Positions 1 through 10,783 of a stretch of DNA of 64,000 bases are shown piece after piece (the stretch's first letter is position 1; each line of letters begins with the position of its first letter). A program made the position numbers and the translations under genes. Below the pieces are notes generated by a model. The model was given only the letters and a program-made list of their open reading frames with translations. It did not search any database and was not told where the DNA came from. The stretch spans positions 4,575,710 to 4,639,709 of the forward strand of contig CM021317.1 of assembly GCA_010645155.1 (NCBI GenBank). The letters run 5' to 3'. Source of the stretch: Tigriopus japonicus (taxonomy: Eukaryota > Arthropoda > Copepoda > Harpacticoida > Harpacticidae).

Positions 1-315
1 AGAGGAATTCTTCGAGACGCTCAAGCAGAGAAAGTGTTCATCGGAGAAGTGTTATGTGTATCGAGAGAACATCGTGGAAAACGACTTAGCACGGATTTGA
101 TTGAAAGATCCACGGAGATTGCTCGCAGTCATGGATGTCAAGGATACATCGTACAATCCACCGGCAAATACTCGCAACACGCTTATCAAAATCATGTCCA
201 TTTTGAGTTGCTCAAGGAGTTCAAATATGCCGATTTTAAGGATGGCGTAGGCAATGTCATCTTCAATGACACTCTTGAACACGAGTCTTGTAAGGTTCTT
301 TATAAAAACTTGTAA
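1..315 (+). CDS. GNAT N-acetyltransferase, C-terminal part (cut by window edge)
   Basis: This is the last part of an acetyl-CoA-dependent N-acetyltransferase of the arylalkylamine/dopamine NAT-like type. The frame is open from base 1 to the TAA at 313-315, and its start lies outside the window. It aligns with the last ~105 residues of the neighbouring gene at 980-1871, sharing KVFIGE, the SREHRGK loop, a YSQ segment and the DFKDG-GN-FNDT-EH block near the end. The acetyl-CoA loop, which in the neighbours reads R-x-x-G-x-A/G, here reads R-G-K-R-L-S, so the central glycine is arginine and the last small residue is serine. That could weaken cofactor binding, although the rest of the frame is intact. 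The substrate is unknown. Family assignment is firm; activity is doubtful. Confidence 0.8.
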   Translation, partial: RGILRDAQAEKVFIGEVLCVSREHRGKRLSTDLIERSTEIARSHGCQGYIVQSTGKYSQHAYQNHVHFELLKEFKYADFKDGVGNVIFNDTLEHESCKVLYKNL

Positions 316-979
316 TTTGGTGCTATTCCGAGAAAATACTAAGAATTACACACGAAAAACTGGTCGAGTTCTTTGAGATCTGAAAACAAAGCGTCTTTCA
401 TCTAACGTTTTTCACCACAAAGAAACCAGTTTTCTTGACAATAGCAACAACCGTCTTAACAAAACACGGTGTTTCATTGGGCCGGAGAAGTCATTTTTAA
501 ATTCCAGAAGCTTTTCAGACCGGTTATGATATATAAATTTATTGCCAAACATGCATTTAAATTTTGTATGTTATGCCACAACGAAACAACTATTTATAAT
601 GTTAATTGAAACATGATTGAAATCATATTTGAAAATCTACTTGGACTTAGACGTACTAAAATCAGGGTTGCTTTGAAATGAGTCGGAAATCTACATTGCT
701 GATCTATTTTAAAGGCCTTTTCTTCAGCCTGCTCGAAGCCTCAAAACAATGATTGGTTTCAAAATTCCAAATTGGAAACAAAGAAAGATTTCCAATTTTT
801 ATCAACACTTGCAGAGGAAAACTAAAATATTGAGCAGAAAAGAATGTTCAAAAATTGTTTTTAAGCATGTTCCAAAGCAATTTCACACATTATATTTGCC
901 CGTGATCCAACAAACAGAATTCAATTTCATTAGCAGTATGGCATGGGCACCTTAACATTGGCCTCAAAGTCTCTGGAAT
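316..979. other. Intergenic, duplicated upstream region of the GNAT gene
   Basis: No gene is recognised. Much of this stretch recurs upstream of the duplicate gene: about 395-535 resembles about 5890-6050, about 695-740 resembles 6210-6255, and 918-979 resembles 6440-6505. It is therefore part of a tandem segmental duplication and should contain the promoter. A weak AT-rich TATA-like string lies near 528-540, but it is not convincing. Confidence 0.6.
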
Positions 980-1871
980 ATGAAAATAACTTTTCAAGCC
1001 CAAATAAACACCGTGAGGATTGGAAAGTTCATGAAAGACAAAGTTAGAGTCAAAACCATTCCTTTCCCATATTCTATCGCAAGAAAGAACATGACTTTGG
1101 AGCAAAAAGGATACAAAGTTTACCATCCCACAAAAGCGGATTCAGATCGGATTTGGCATTTCATGGAAGAACATTTCAATGACGACGAACCGATTTGTAG
1201 AAGTCTCGGGGTAAACAAAAACGACACTTGGATTGACACGTTTGTTCGGAACCAAGTACGCCAACATTTTGTTGAGCCGTGTCTTTTGGAGTCCACCAGT
1301 ATCGTCATCGAAGATTCAAATGGCGACATTGCAGGCAAGAGCTTTCCGAAATCAAGTAACACACATCAGCGAATATAACTGTTGATTTTTAGGCATAAAA
1401 TTGGGTCACCCCATCTCCATTGACCATCTTCCCACTTCCGGGTTTTGGACCTTAGACTGGGTCAGAAAATTTCCTTGGTTGGTTCCAGCGAAATTGTACC
1501 AATACACCTACTTCACTGAGTTCCAAACAAGCGAGAAATATTGCAACTTGAACCCGGTTTCTCTTCTCAACAATCTGAATTTGAGAAAAGTGTTCTTCGG
1601 CGATATTTTGTCCGTGTCAAGAGATCATCGTCGAAAAGGTTTGGCTACTGAATTGGTTCAACGATCCGAACAGTTAGCTAAAGAATGTGGATGTGAAGGC
1701 TACTTGGTGGAATCGAGTGGGATCTACTCGCAAAAGACTTACAGCAAGAATCACTTCAAGGTTCTAAAAGAACTGTTTTACGGAGATTTCAAGGATGGAT
1801 TGGGCAACATTGTTTTCAATGACACCATGGAGCACAAATCTGTGAAGATGATGTTTAAGCCTTTGTCTTGA
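980..1871 (+). CDS. Arylalkylamine N-acetyltransferase-like GNAT protein (two exons)
   Basis: Exons 980-1334 and 1393-1871 encode 277 residues. The 58-bp intron (1335-1392) is phase 1 and begins GC rather than GT; the duplicate gene has GT at the same place. The family transfers acetyl from acetyl-CoA to amines such as dopamine, serotonin or octopamine, probably in the cytosol, but the substrate here is unknown. Family marks are the DEP motif at residues 69-71, where insect enzymes carry a catalytic Glu, and the acetyl-CoA loop R198-R-K-G201-L-A203. The first ATG is used because the duplicate keeps it in frame; a second ATG at codon 38 gives a more usual length and may be the true start. AATAAA at 1905-1910 follows the stop. 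Confidence 0.88.
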
Positions 1872-1904
1872 AAAATGCGCCTGTTCACTCCCACTCATAT
1901 TTAC

Positions 1905-1910
1905 AATAAA
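1905..1910 (+). promoter_or_regulatory. Polyadenylation signal AATAAA
   Basis: It lies 34 bases after the stop of the upstream GNAT gene. The same signal sits at the same relative place (7431-7436) in the duplicate. Confidence 0.7.
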
Positions 1911-1958
1911 CATTCTTTGGCGACTGTTGGATGTTAAGCACAGTTTTTTGTAGAGGTT

Positions 1959-2139
1959 ACGGCGAGTTGCATGTTGGAAGGAACTTGTTATGACCTCACG
2001 AGTGAAAGTGACTCGTGGCCAATTTGGAGGTTCTTTGTCGTTTATTTTCTAGACCATGAATTATTTTTGTACTGAAGTTTTGGTGCCAAAAGCTTTTACT
2101 CGTGGGCAGACAAGTGCATTCAATGAAAGTTAAATCAGT
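1959..2139 (+). pseudogene. Dead copy of exon 1 of the third GNAT gene
   Basis: This stretch matches exon 1 of the gene at 7485-8806 and its leader, at the same 5526-base offset as the two duplicated genes upstream. The ATG is now ACG (1959-1961), and in-frame TGA codons occur at 2073-2075 and 2124-2126. Similarity stops near 2139, where a minus-strand retrotransposon begins; exon 2 was not found on the other side. The tandem duplication therefore included at least this exon, and this copy then died. Divergence is clearly higher than between the two live genes. Confidence 0.8.
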
Positions 2140-4320
2140 CAGGAAGGAGAGCATATATCTGGACATCACCTCCGGAAAGGTCAGGTTCCTAACACTGTTG
2201 GACACTAACCGTGCCAGCCCGATGGTGAAGGGCTTGGTTTCGCATAGGAAATGTGTCCATGCATTATTGGCATATTGGGGTACGCTGAGGTATCGCTTTT
2301 TTGAGGATTTTGGTGTAGGTGGCATCGGCGGATTTGAGGGTGGATTGGGCAGAGTTTGGGAGCCAGAGATGAAGGCCGAAGAGAAAGATGAGGGTCATGA
2401 AAGTCCGGAGGAGTTGAAGAACTATTGGAAGGGGAAGGTTCTTGATTGGTAGTATATTGTAGATGTAACTGATCCTGGCCCTGGCCTTGGTTATTGCGAG
2501 GTTGAGGTGCTTGGTGAAGGAGAGTTGGGTGGTGAAGGTGAAACTGACATAGTATAAAAACTTGACAATTTCAATTGGACTATTGTTGATATGAAAGGAG
2601 GTGGATGGCAGACGACCTTTATGGAACACCATGGCCTTCGTCTTAATGGGGTTGACTTGAAGGTCGTTCTCTTGGCAATAACCGTGGAGAGCATTGATAG
2701 CATTTTGCAATTGCATGACTGAATCAGCCAAGAGAACCAGGTCATCTGCATATTGTAGATATTGAATTCTATTGTTATTGATGATGGGGCCTTGGTGAGA
2801 AAGGGCTTTGGGCAGGTTTGAGACAGAGAGTTTGAAAAGGATTGGCAATAGTGGATCCCCCTGCGGAAGGCCGCTGGATGTGAAGTAGCAGGAGGATAGG
2901 TCCTCACTAGCTTGAATGGAGTATCTGAGTCCCACGTAGATGTCCGCAAGCACAACACAGATGGAACGCGGAATTCCCACCAGTTGGAGTTTGGAGAATA
3001 TAACCGCATTTGTTCCACCTTGTCGCATGCTTTGGAAAAATCTGCAAAACATCCATAGACTCCCCTCTTTGCAATGATGTTTGATTGCACAGTTTTGTAG
3101 AGAGCGGCTGCCGAGGTGGTCAAATGGCTTCTCTGGAAACCAAATTGGAACTCGGGAAGGATTCAGATTCCTGTCCTCAGCCAATCCGGAGAAGCAGGCA
3201 GCTAACAGGGTGGACATCATCTTCAAGAAGGGGTTTTCCAAGGCAATGGTCCTATGATTGTCTGAAATGTCCTTGGGCCCCTTCTTATGGATGAAGATGA
3301 TGGCTGATTCCATCCAATATGGTGGGAAGAAAGAAGTTGTTGAAGAGCGTTGGTGAATATATCTTGGAGGAGTGGTTGGATTTGGGTCTGGAGAAGTGCA
3401 AGATGGAAGGGAGAGATCCCTGTTGTTGATGGGGCCTTACTCTTCATCTTCTTGAAGGCCTTGACCATCTCGGATTCCGAGAAGGGCTGCAAAAGGGGAT
3501 GGTGTTCTTCCCAGCAGCCCTGGACCTCCTCCACCATTGTTTTGGATGACGATGAAAACAGTGCTTGGCAGTGGAGGAGGAATTTACTTACAGGAATTTC
3601 CGAGTTGATAGCGGGCTTTTTGGCACGTTTGTACAAGCCCGCCATCCTGGACGAGGCCGATGAAGAGAGCAGGTTATCCACTTCCAATCTTTGGTGGGCC
3701 GACTCCGCGCTCCTCAGAGACTTGTGATATGCAATTCTTGATATTACATATTGCTCCCAAGTCTCTGGTGTTTGGCTAGTCTTGGCATTTCGCAATTTTT
3801 AGAGCATTTGACCTCTCAATTCTCGGTGGTATGAGCTGAATCAAGGGGTCTTGGGTCTTCTTCTCCTCGCCTGAACTGAAGAGGACTCCTGGAATGCTTG
3901 CGAAATGCCTTGGGCCACTGCAGTTGGGATGTAGTCCTTCCGGGTGTTGACTGATAACTGCAGGGCCTCAAGTTGAGCCCCGCACTCCTGTACATTGACC
4001 ACGCACCTCCCCTTTCCAGTCACGCCCAGATGATGGAAGTTTCTGGGCATTTTGAAGGTGACTGATATGGGAAGGCGATCAGAAACGGCCAGTTGATGAA
4101 CATAACTGGCCGGAGATGGAAGATTTTCTGATATGAAGATATGGTCAAGTATGGAGGCGCCCCGGGAGTAGGTGTGTGTTGGGACTCCCGGGTCGGAGCG
4201 CAGAGTGATTCTCCATTGACTCAGAATCTTGGCGAGTTCAGAGCATTCACTCAAGTCAGGTCGGATGTTAAAAATCACCACCAATGATTACTTTCTCTGG
4301 GTTCTTCACCTTCTTAAAAA
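2140..4320 (-). mobile_element. 5'-truncated, decayed non-LTR retrotransposon (EN-RT)
   Basis: Read on the minus strand, this carries the end of an apurinic-type endonuclease domain (about 3841-4310), a linker (3223-3795) and a reverse transcriptase (2264-3313). The RT shows a GLPQGDPL motif and the catalytic YADD box (QYADDLVLLADS). It is broken: an extra T near 4270 shifts the frame inside GDFN of the endonuclease; the endonuclease SDH motif reads SDR, losing the catalytic His; and the RT is split by frameshifts near 3300 and between about 3120 and 2980. The 5' part of the endonuclease and any ORF1 are missing. It inserted into the dead GNAT exon. The clade was not determined. Confidence 0.85.
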
Positions 4321-4362
4321 TGTAATTCTATGAATGTTTTAACCATTATTTTTTAAATTATT

Positions 4363-4466
4363 ATTTTTGGACACCTTTGGAAATGCTCATTTTTTGACAC
4401 TTTTGGGCACCCTTATTTTTGGACACTTTTGGACAACCTTATTTTTGAACACCCTTTTGACAGGGG
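4363..4466. repeat. Four imperfect 26-bp tandem units
   Basis: Each unit starts ATTTTTGRACAC or a close variant. The four copies are each 26 bp long with several mismatches, so the array is old. It borders the truncated retrotransposon end. Confidence 0.7.
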
Positions 4467-5334
4467 TGGACAAAATGTCTAAAAATCAAATGCCCACCCT
4501 GATATCAGTACCACATGAGCAGGGCCACCAGATACATGTTAATAACATTTTACCATGTAATTACCAAAATCTGCAATTTTTGTTCAAAATTACATAAATG
4601 AGGAAAAAATTAATAAATGTGCAAAAATTGCCTGTTTTGATGGATATGATATGGAAAACTGTTTGATTTCACGTCAAAGTCAAGATAAAGAAGAAAAAAG
4701 ACAGCGTTTTTAATTTTAACAGGTATATTTAGTAAATCCTCAGGCCCGCTGGGTTGTTATAAATAGTATTTTATATTGTTGTCACAAACAATGCGCATTT
4801 TTTGTCGAAAAATACAAAAATTGGGAAAAGTTCGAAAGAATGTAGAAAAAATGCCTCTTCCGTTGAGAGTGATCAACAAAAAGGATGTCAAAAATCAAAA
4901 TAAGAATATAAGTTGTTATATTTGCAACAATGTTGCGAAGTACACCAGTTTCAAGTGCTTTAAAGTACGCTACCTAAGTTATGCGTTCAACAAACCCACT
5001 TACAAAGACCATCCTCGAAAATGTTACGCTCCACGCTAATATTTAATGTCCTGAACAACCCACGTTAAGTGAAAGAAGTACACAAAATAAAAGATTGATT
5101 GAAATGAGAATGATTAAACAAGGGTCTTTTTAGGCAAGGCAATCCATGGGTTAATTTGAATTGGCCGCAATAGACTAGCTATGGTAAAAATGCTGCAGAT
5201 TTTGAATGAGTTCAATTGTCTTCAAACATTTTTCTTTGTGATTTCTAAGACACAGTGGAGTAATTTATGTTTTCATAGTTACATTTTTTAATCATTTTGG
5301 GTCTTTTGTGGATCTTCCAATTGGCCAAAATGGC

Positions 5335-5560
5335 TAGGGATGCGTCAGGCAAGACTGATCCTACAAAATAACTTAACTAAAATTCTCGAGCCCAATTCTC
5401 GTTATTCGTTTGGACAATCAATCAAATAATTACTCTTTCCTCACGTAGCACACTTAAACTATGAAATCCCCGACACTAATTCTGATCAAACTTGGCTAGT
5501 TAGGCCCCCAGATCCCCAGCTGAATTCGTCCGACTGCACTTATCCATTATCTTTTTCTGC
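5335..5560 (+). repeat. Dispersed repeat, copy 1
   Basis: Segments TAGGGATGCGTCAG, ACAATCAATCAA, ACTTAAACTATGAA and CCCCAGCTGAATTCGTC occur in the same order on the minus strand at about 58070-58260. The TAGGGATG end resembles a hAT-type terminus, but no target duplication was found. Confidence 0.6.
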
Positions 5561-6505
5561 GCCGAACTTCACAACAAAGTGGTGGCAGATTAAAATGACG
5601 CACCGTGCAAAAGAAAAAATAAAGGATTTTTCCCGACAGGTTCAATTATATCCCCAACAGCATTCGAACCTCTGCCCTCTGGGGAAATATTGACACTCAT
5701 CATTTGACGCACGGCCGAAGACTTACAAAATAAAATTTAGAGTTGTTTTGAGATCTGAATGTAAACATGCATGGTTGTCAGATTTTTTCTAAAAATCTAA
5801 ATGAATTCTTCAAATTCTAAAATCGCCATTGGGCAACCATGAGGTAAAGCAAGGACCTCTGGAGTTATATGTATTTTCTGACATCAGTGGGTAAATTGTC
5901 TTTCATCCAGCGTATTTCACCACATAGAAACCAGTTTGAAAGACGAAAGCAACAAACGCCTTCACAGAACATGGTGTTTATTTAAGCTGAAGCAATCATT
6001 TTTCAATGCCAGAACCTTTTAAGACTTGTTTAATATCTAAATATAACGTCAAACACTTATTTAAATTGTGTAGTTAGGCCACGGAAAAAATCTACACTGG
6101 TATTACAACCATTCAAAAACTCAACAAATATTTGAAAATCCACTTTGCCATTTTTCTTGGATTGCTAGAGAAGCTGAGTTGCTATGGAATTTTTCGGAAT
6201 TATGTATTGTTGTTCTATTTTTAACGGCCTTTTTCTTCAGCCTGCTCAAAGGACAAAAAAGAACGTTTGTTATATCAACTTAGACACATGACTAAATAGA
6301 GGTAGATGATGTTTATCATCTTCTCATCTGATGTTTATCAGGTAGGTGATGTGCATCCATGTGTTTACCACACATCCACAGATGAACTTAAAAATTGAGG
6401 GGAAAGGTGTTCAGAAATTTCTTCTAAAGCGACTACATACAGAATTCAATTTTATCAGCGGTATTGCATGGGCACCTTAGCATTGGTCTCAAATGTCTCT
6501 GGAAT

Positions 6506-7397
6506 ATGAAAATAACTTTTCAAGCCCAATTAAGCGCTGTGAGGACCGGAGAGTTCAAGAAAGACAAAGTTAGAGTCAAAACCATTCATTTCCCATATTC
6601 TATCGCAAGAAAGAACATGACTTTGGAGCAAAAAGGATACAAAGTTTACCATCCCACAAAAGCGGATTCAGATCGGATTTGGCATTTCATGGCAGAACAT
6701 TTCAATGACGACGAACCGATTTGTAGAAGTCTCGGGGTAAACAAAAACGACACTTGGATTGACACCTTTGTTCGGAACCAAGTACGCCAAAATTTGGTTG
6801 AACCGTGTTTCTTGGAGCCCACCAGTATTGTCATTGAAGACTCAAAGGGCGACATTGCAGGTAAGAGCTTTCCTAAATCAAGTAACACACATCAGCTAAC
6901 ATAACTGTTGATTTTTAGGCATAAAATTAGGTCACCCCATCTCCATTGACCATCTTCACACTTCTGGGTTTTGGACCTTTGATTGGATCAGGAAATTTCC
7001 TTGGTTGGTTCCAACGAAATTGTACCAATACACCTACTTCACTGAATTCCAAACAAGCGAGAAATATTGCAACTTGAACCCGGTTTCTCTTCTCAACAGT
7101 CTGAATTTGAGAAAAGTGTTCTTTGGTGAAATTTTGTCCGTATCGAAGGACCATCGTCGCAAAGGTTTGGCTTCTGATCTGATTCAACGTTCCGAACAAC
7201 TCGCTAAAGAATTAGGATGTGAAGCATATGTGGTGGAATCGACCGGAATCTACTCGCAAATGAGTTATACCAAGAATCAGTTCAAAGTTCTCAAGGAATT
7301 GTTTTACGAAGATTTCAAGGATGGACTAGGCAACATTGTTTTCAATGACACCATGGAGCACAAATCTGTGAAGATGATGTTCAAGTCTTTGTCTTAA
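6506..7397 (+). CDS. Arylalkylamine N-acetyltransferase-like GNAT protein, tandem duplicate
   Basis: Exons 6506-6860 and 6919-7397 encode 277 residues; the 58-bp phase-1 intron has normal GT-AG ends. It is the tandem duplicate of the gene at 980-1871: same exon lengths, same intron length, and flanks alike on both sides. The DEP motif and the acetyl-CoA loop R-R-K-G-L-A are both kept. Exon 1 from about 6590 to 6780 is almost identical to the other copy, while the first codons and the middle of exon 2 differ much more. An upstream in-frame ATG at 6464 is not shared with the duplicate, which has a TGA in the aligned region, so 6506 was chosen. AATAAA is at 7431-7436 and the next gene starts only 87 bases after the stop. 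Confidence 0.9.
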
Positions 7398-7430
7398 AAG
7401 ATGCACCTGTTCACTCCCACTCACCTTGAC

Positions 7431-7436
7431 AATAAA
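7431..7436 (+). promoter_or_regulatory. Polyadenylation signal AATAAA
   Basis: It lies 33 bases after the stop of the duplicate GNAT gene and only 48 bases before the ATG of the next GNAT gene. Confidence 0.7.
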
Positions 7437-7484
7437 CGTTCTTGGCCAACTGTCTGATGTTAAGCACAGTTTTCTGGAGAGGTT

Positions 7485-8806
7485 ATGGCGAGTTTGAGGT
7501 TGGAAGGCATTCATTATGTCCTCGCGAGTGAAAGCGATGCTAAGCGAATTTGGAGGTTCTTGGTCGCTTATTTTCTAGACCAAGAACTCTTGTGTAAAAG
7601 TATTGGTGCCAAAAGCTCTTATTCGTGGGCAGACAAGTACGTTCAATCCAAGTTATATCAGTACCTTGTTAAGCAAAATATCTCCCAACCGACCTCGGTT
7701 TTAGCTTTGGATGAGGGCAACGATTTGGTGGGTAAGTTCTATTCATGTTTAGTGAGGAAGTTTAAAAAATGAAATTTGTCCATTTTAGAGGGAGAAAAAA
7801 AAGCGGCTTGGGCCCGGAAAACTGTACCTGATTTATTCGAAAGCAGAAAACCTAAAAAGTTTCATATTAGGCTCAGCTGATGGTGGCCGAGAGAAATCTT
7901 CAGCTGATCTTTCTTCATAAGACCTTTGAACTTTTGGCTCTGAAGTGACTTATTTTTTTTCCCGGGCCCCAATCATGAAACAGTTTGTTTAGGAGACTAT
8001 CATGTTTCTGTCATCCCTGATGCTGATAAAAGATGAGCTATTCAAGCCATTTGAAAGTTTTCTCAAGGATAACATTTGTAAGTGGTATACGTCACACTAC
8101 TGTACTTCCAACTGTCCTCAACAACACACCTTAAGTGAAAGAAATATCACTCATATTTTGGCGGACTGTAAGACATGGGCCGTTAGAGATTTGTCTAAAT
8201 TACATGTCCCAAGCTGGAGTAGACAAAAATGTTCCCAATGAGTATTTTGACCTAATTAATAATAAGTGTTCTTCTCTTTAAGGAATTGTTCTGGGAACAC
8301 TATGTTCAAGCTCAAAACCCAATCCTCGGGAATCTTATTCATTACAATTAGCCAATTCACTTGATTGGTTAGTCTCCACCAAGATCTATCAAGCTTCAAG
8401 AGTCTACAAATTCCTGTTGGAGGAATGTCGCTTCTCTCCAAACAGTTTAATCCATGACCTCCAGACCACGGATATTTTCATTGGAAAAGTGGTATGTGTG
8501 GCTCCACATGTGCGTGGGCTCGGAATTGCGGAGGAACTGATGGGACATTCGCTCAATTTGGCTCGAAAGTATTCCAAAATGTACGTCATGCCAGTTAGCT
8601 CGCACTTGGGATACCGATTTCTGAACAAAATGGACTTTGAGCTAGCTCGAGAGGCTCCCTATGAAAGTGTGAAGGATGTCATTCTAGAAGGAGAGGATCC
8701 AGAGGTCCCTTTTCGAGTCATGTTCAAGCGGTTGGATGTTCCCTACAGTGACGGCATTATGGAGGATCCTGATGCACCTCCAAGTTTAACTTATTTCAAC
8801 GATTAG
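7485..8806 (+). CDS. GNAT N-acetyltransferase, third type in the cluster (two exons)
   Basis: Exons 7485-7731 and 8283-8806 encode 256 residues. The intron (7732-8282, 551 bp) starts GTAAGT, ends TTTAAG and falls at the same phase-1 glycine as in the neighbours. The protein begins MASLRLEG, has QEL where the others have DEP (so the expected Pro is absent), and has the acetyl-CoA loop R-G-L-G-I-A. The C-terminal tail, ending in an acidic-Pro stretch and LTYFND, is longer than in the neighbours. The 87-base gap from the previous stop, with a poly(A) signal inside it, leaves little room for a promoter, so an operon with trans-splicing or a promoter inside the upstream gene is possible. The substrate is unknown. 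Confidence 0.85.
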
Positions 8807-9979
8807 GCCTTGAAGTTTCACCGCGGACAAAAAACTTTTTGCTAACGAATAGTGACATGGCAATTTCATCGAATGACTTAAAGTTGTCGTCTGCGATGGA
8901 AAAATGCTAACAGGGGTGGGGATTTACTGATTTGGACCTTGTCTCAAGAATGATAAACACAGTGATGAAAATGCAAATATATCTATGAAAAAAGAACATT
9001 TTTAAAACATGGGTTGAAGTCACATACATACATGGAAAGGAGGAAACAGAAAGTTTTTGGTCTGCTGTCATGAGGAAAAGGTCAAATTAAGTCTAGTTTC
9101 AGCAACGACAAATGAAATTTACGGTACCGGCAACTGCCAAATTTTTTTCATTGTTTTTGCTTGACTATTGATCCGTGGCATAAATTGGTATGAAAGTACA
9201 CTGGTTATACATTTGGCATGGAAAAGTGATGGATCAAATTAATATTCAACCACTTTTTGGTGGAATTCGGCCGAAACCGTTAAAAGAAAAAAAAATGATC
9301 AGTCTGAGAGCAAAGTGTCTTGTTTATGAGGTGAAACTTAAAAAAATGTGTTTTACCTTCTGATCAATCTTCAAAAATTTTGATTTTTTTTCCCGGAACT
9401 CCATTACCAGAAAGTTCAAAGCCAAGAAAAAAAAGAAAAGGGGCAAAAAAAGAACGAACAAGCTCTAAAATAGACGAGGATTTAAAATTTTCCAAAAACT
9501 TGGAAAAGAGTTTCTGTTATTAATCAGCTCCGAATCACTTTCATTACTGCCTGCGACCATAGCAATGAAAATTCTGGAGATATGCACACCTGGATATTTT
9601 ACGCATTTTAATATAAAAAAATAACCACACCAAATCTAACCAGTTATAATTTGTACCATTTTCAAGGGGCACATCTATTTTCAACGCTAGCTTTACTCGG
9701 TAGTGGTCCAAAGGAAAGACTCATTTCTCATTCTTTTGCGCCAGTACTAGGTGGATGACTTAAGCTCTGAACGCACAGGTAGAGACATAGAACAGTTTGC
9801 TGAATGGTGAAATCTTTCCTTTGGCAATCAGATGTGAAACTCTCACTCTCTAGTTCATTGCAAAGTGTACCGTACATGGTGTGTGTGAGTGTGTGTGTAC
9901 AGTCCGTACAACCAACCTGTGTTGCTACGGATCAGATGATCAGTCAAGAACTGAAAGGAATCCTTGACACAGACTGAAG
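8807..9979. other. Intergenic, AT-rich
   Basis: No gene, repeat pair or RNA was recognised. A GT-rich run lies at about 9880-9898, just upstream of the next GNAT gene. Confidence 0.5.
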
Positions 9980-10783
9980 ATGACAGAGTTGTTGGAGAAG
10001 TGCTTCAGAGTGGCTCTCCCATCGGATGAGACGAGGATTTTTGACTTTTGTGACCGACACTTCTTCCAGCATGAGCCCATGTGTCAATATTTGGCACTCT
10101 CCGAGTCAAAATCGTGGACGGATCAGTATCTGAGGTCAGAATTCCATCATTTCGGGGTCATTCCGTGTCTTGACGAACCGTTTAGTATTCTAGCAGTGAC
10201 CCCTCAAGATGATATTATAGGTACGTAATGAAGGATCTAAGAATACTTTCAAGGATATTGAACTTTCAAGGAAATGTTGATCAATTTTACAGGGGTTATG
10301 TTGGGAAAGATCTGGACCAAAGACAACGCTACCAAATCGCAAACCTTGGACCTTCAAGTCATTCAGTATCTCTCGTGGTTACTCCCTCAAAAGATGGTGG
10401 ACTCGGCGAATCTGATCCAATTTTCAGAGATCTCGTGTGGGTTCAATCCCGTGGATCTGTTAAAGGAACTCGGATCTGAAACTCTTTTTATAGGCGAACT
10501 TCTGTGTGTGTCTCAGCAGCATCGAGGCCAAGGATTGGGCCAGAAATTGCTGAGCAAGTCCGTCGATTTAGCTCGAGAACAAAACTGTGATAACTACGCT
10601 TCCTTAGCCACGGTAATTCACTCTCAGCGAATATTTCAGTCGATGGGGTTCTCGTGCAAAACGGAGAAGTCATACCAAGAATGTTCCTCGCTCAAAGCTT
10701 CATCCAAATTTGAGGCATTCCTTCCTCACTCATCGGCCAAAGTGTTTTATAAGTCGTTAATAGATAGTAAATGTACGTTTTAG
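9980..10783 (+). CDS. GNAT N-acetyltransferase, fourth type in the cluster (two exons)
   Basis: Exons 9980-10220 and 10293-10783 encode 243 residues, joined by a 72-bp phase-1 GT-AG intron at the same glycine as in the other cluster members. The protein has HEP at residues 31-33 in place of DEP, followed by a CQYLALSESKSW block, and an acetyl-CoA loop R-G-Q-G-L-G inside SQQHRGQGLGQKLL, the most canonical of the cluster. The ending SSAKVFYKSL matches the EHESCKVLYKNL end of the first gene. It is the most diverged of the four types, so it is probably an older duplicate. An amine acetyltransferase role follows from the family; the substrate is not predictable here. Confidence 0.87.

Larger units (their letters stand above)
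4321..5870. other. Intergenic with a 26-bp repeat and a dispersed repeat
   Basis: No recognisable gene. It holds four imperfect 26-bp tandem units (4363-4466) and a copy of a dispersed repeat at about 5335-5560 that recurs inverted at about 58070-58260. An 87-codon open frame at 4776-5039 has no recognisable motif and is probably chance. Confidence 0.5.

Noticed and set aside
4776..5039. 87-codon open frame with a CYIC segment
   Set aside because: One Cys pair is not enough for a zinc-finger call and no other evidence supports coding.
8002..8241. Open frame inside the intron of the third GNAT gene
   Set aside because: It has some Cys/His spacing but lies wholly in a well-supported intron and matches no family.
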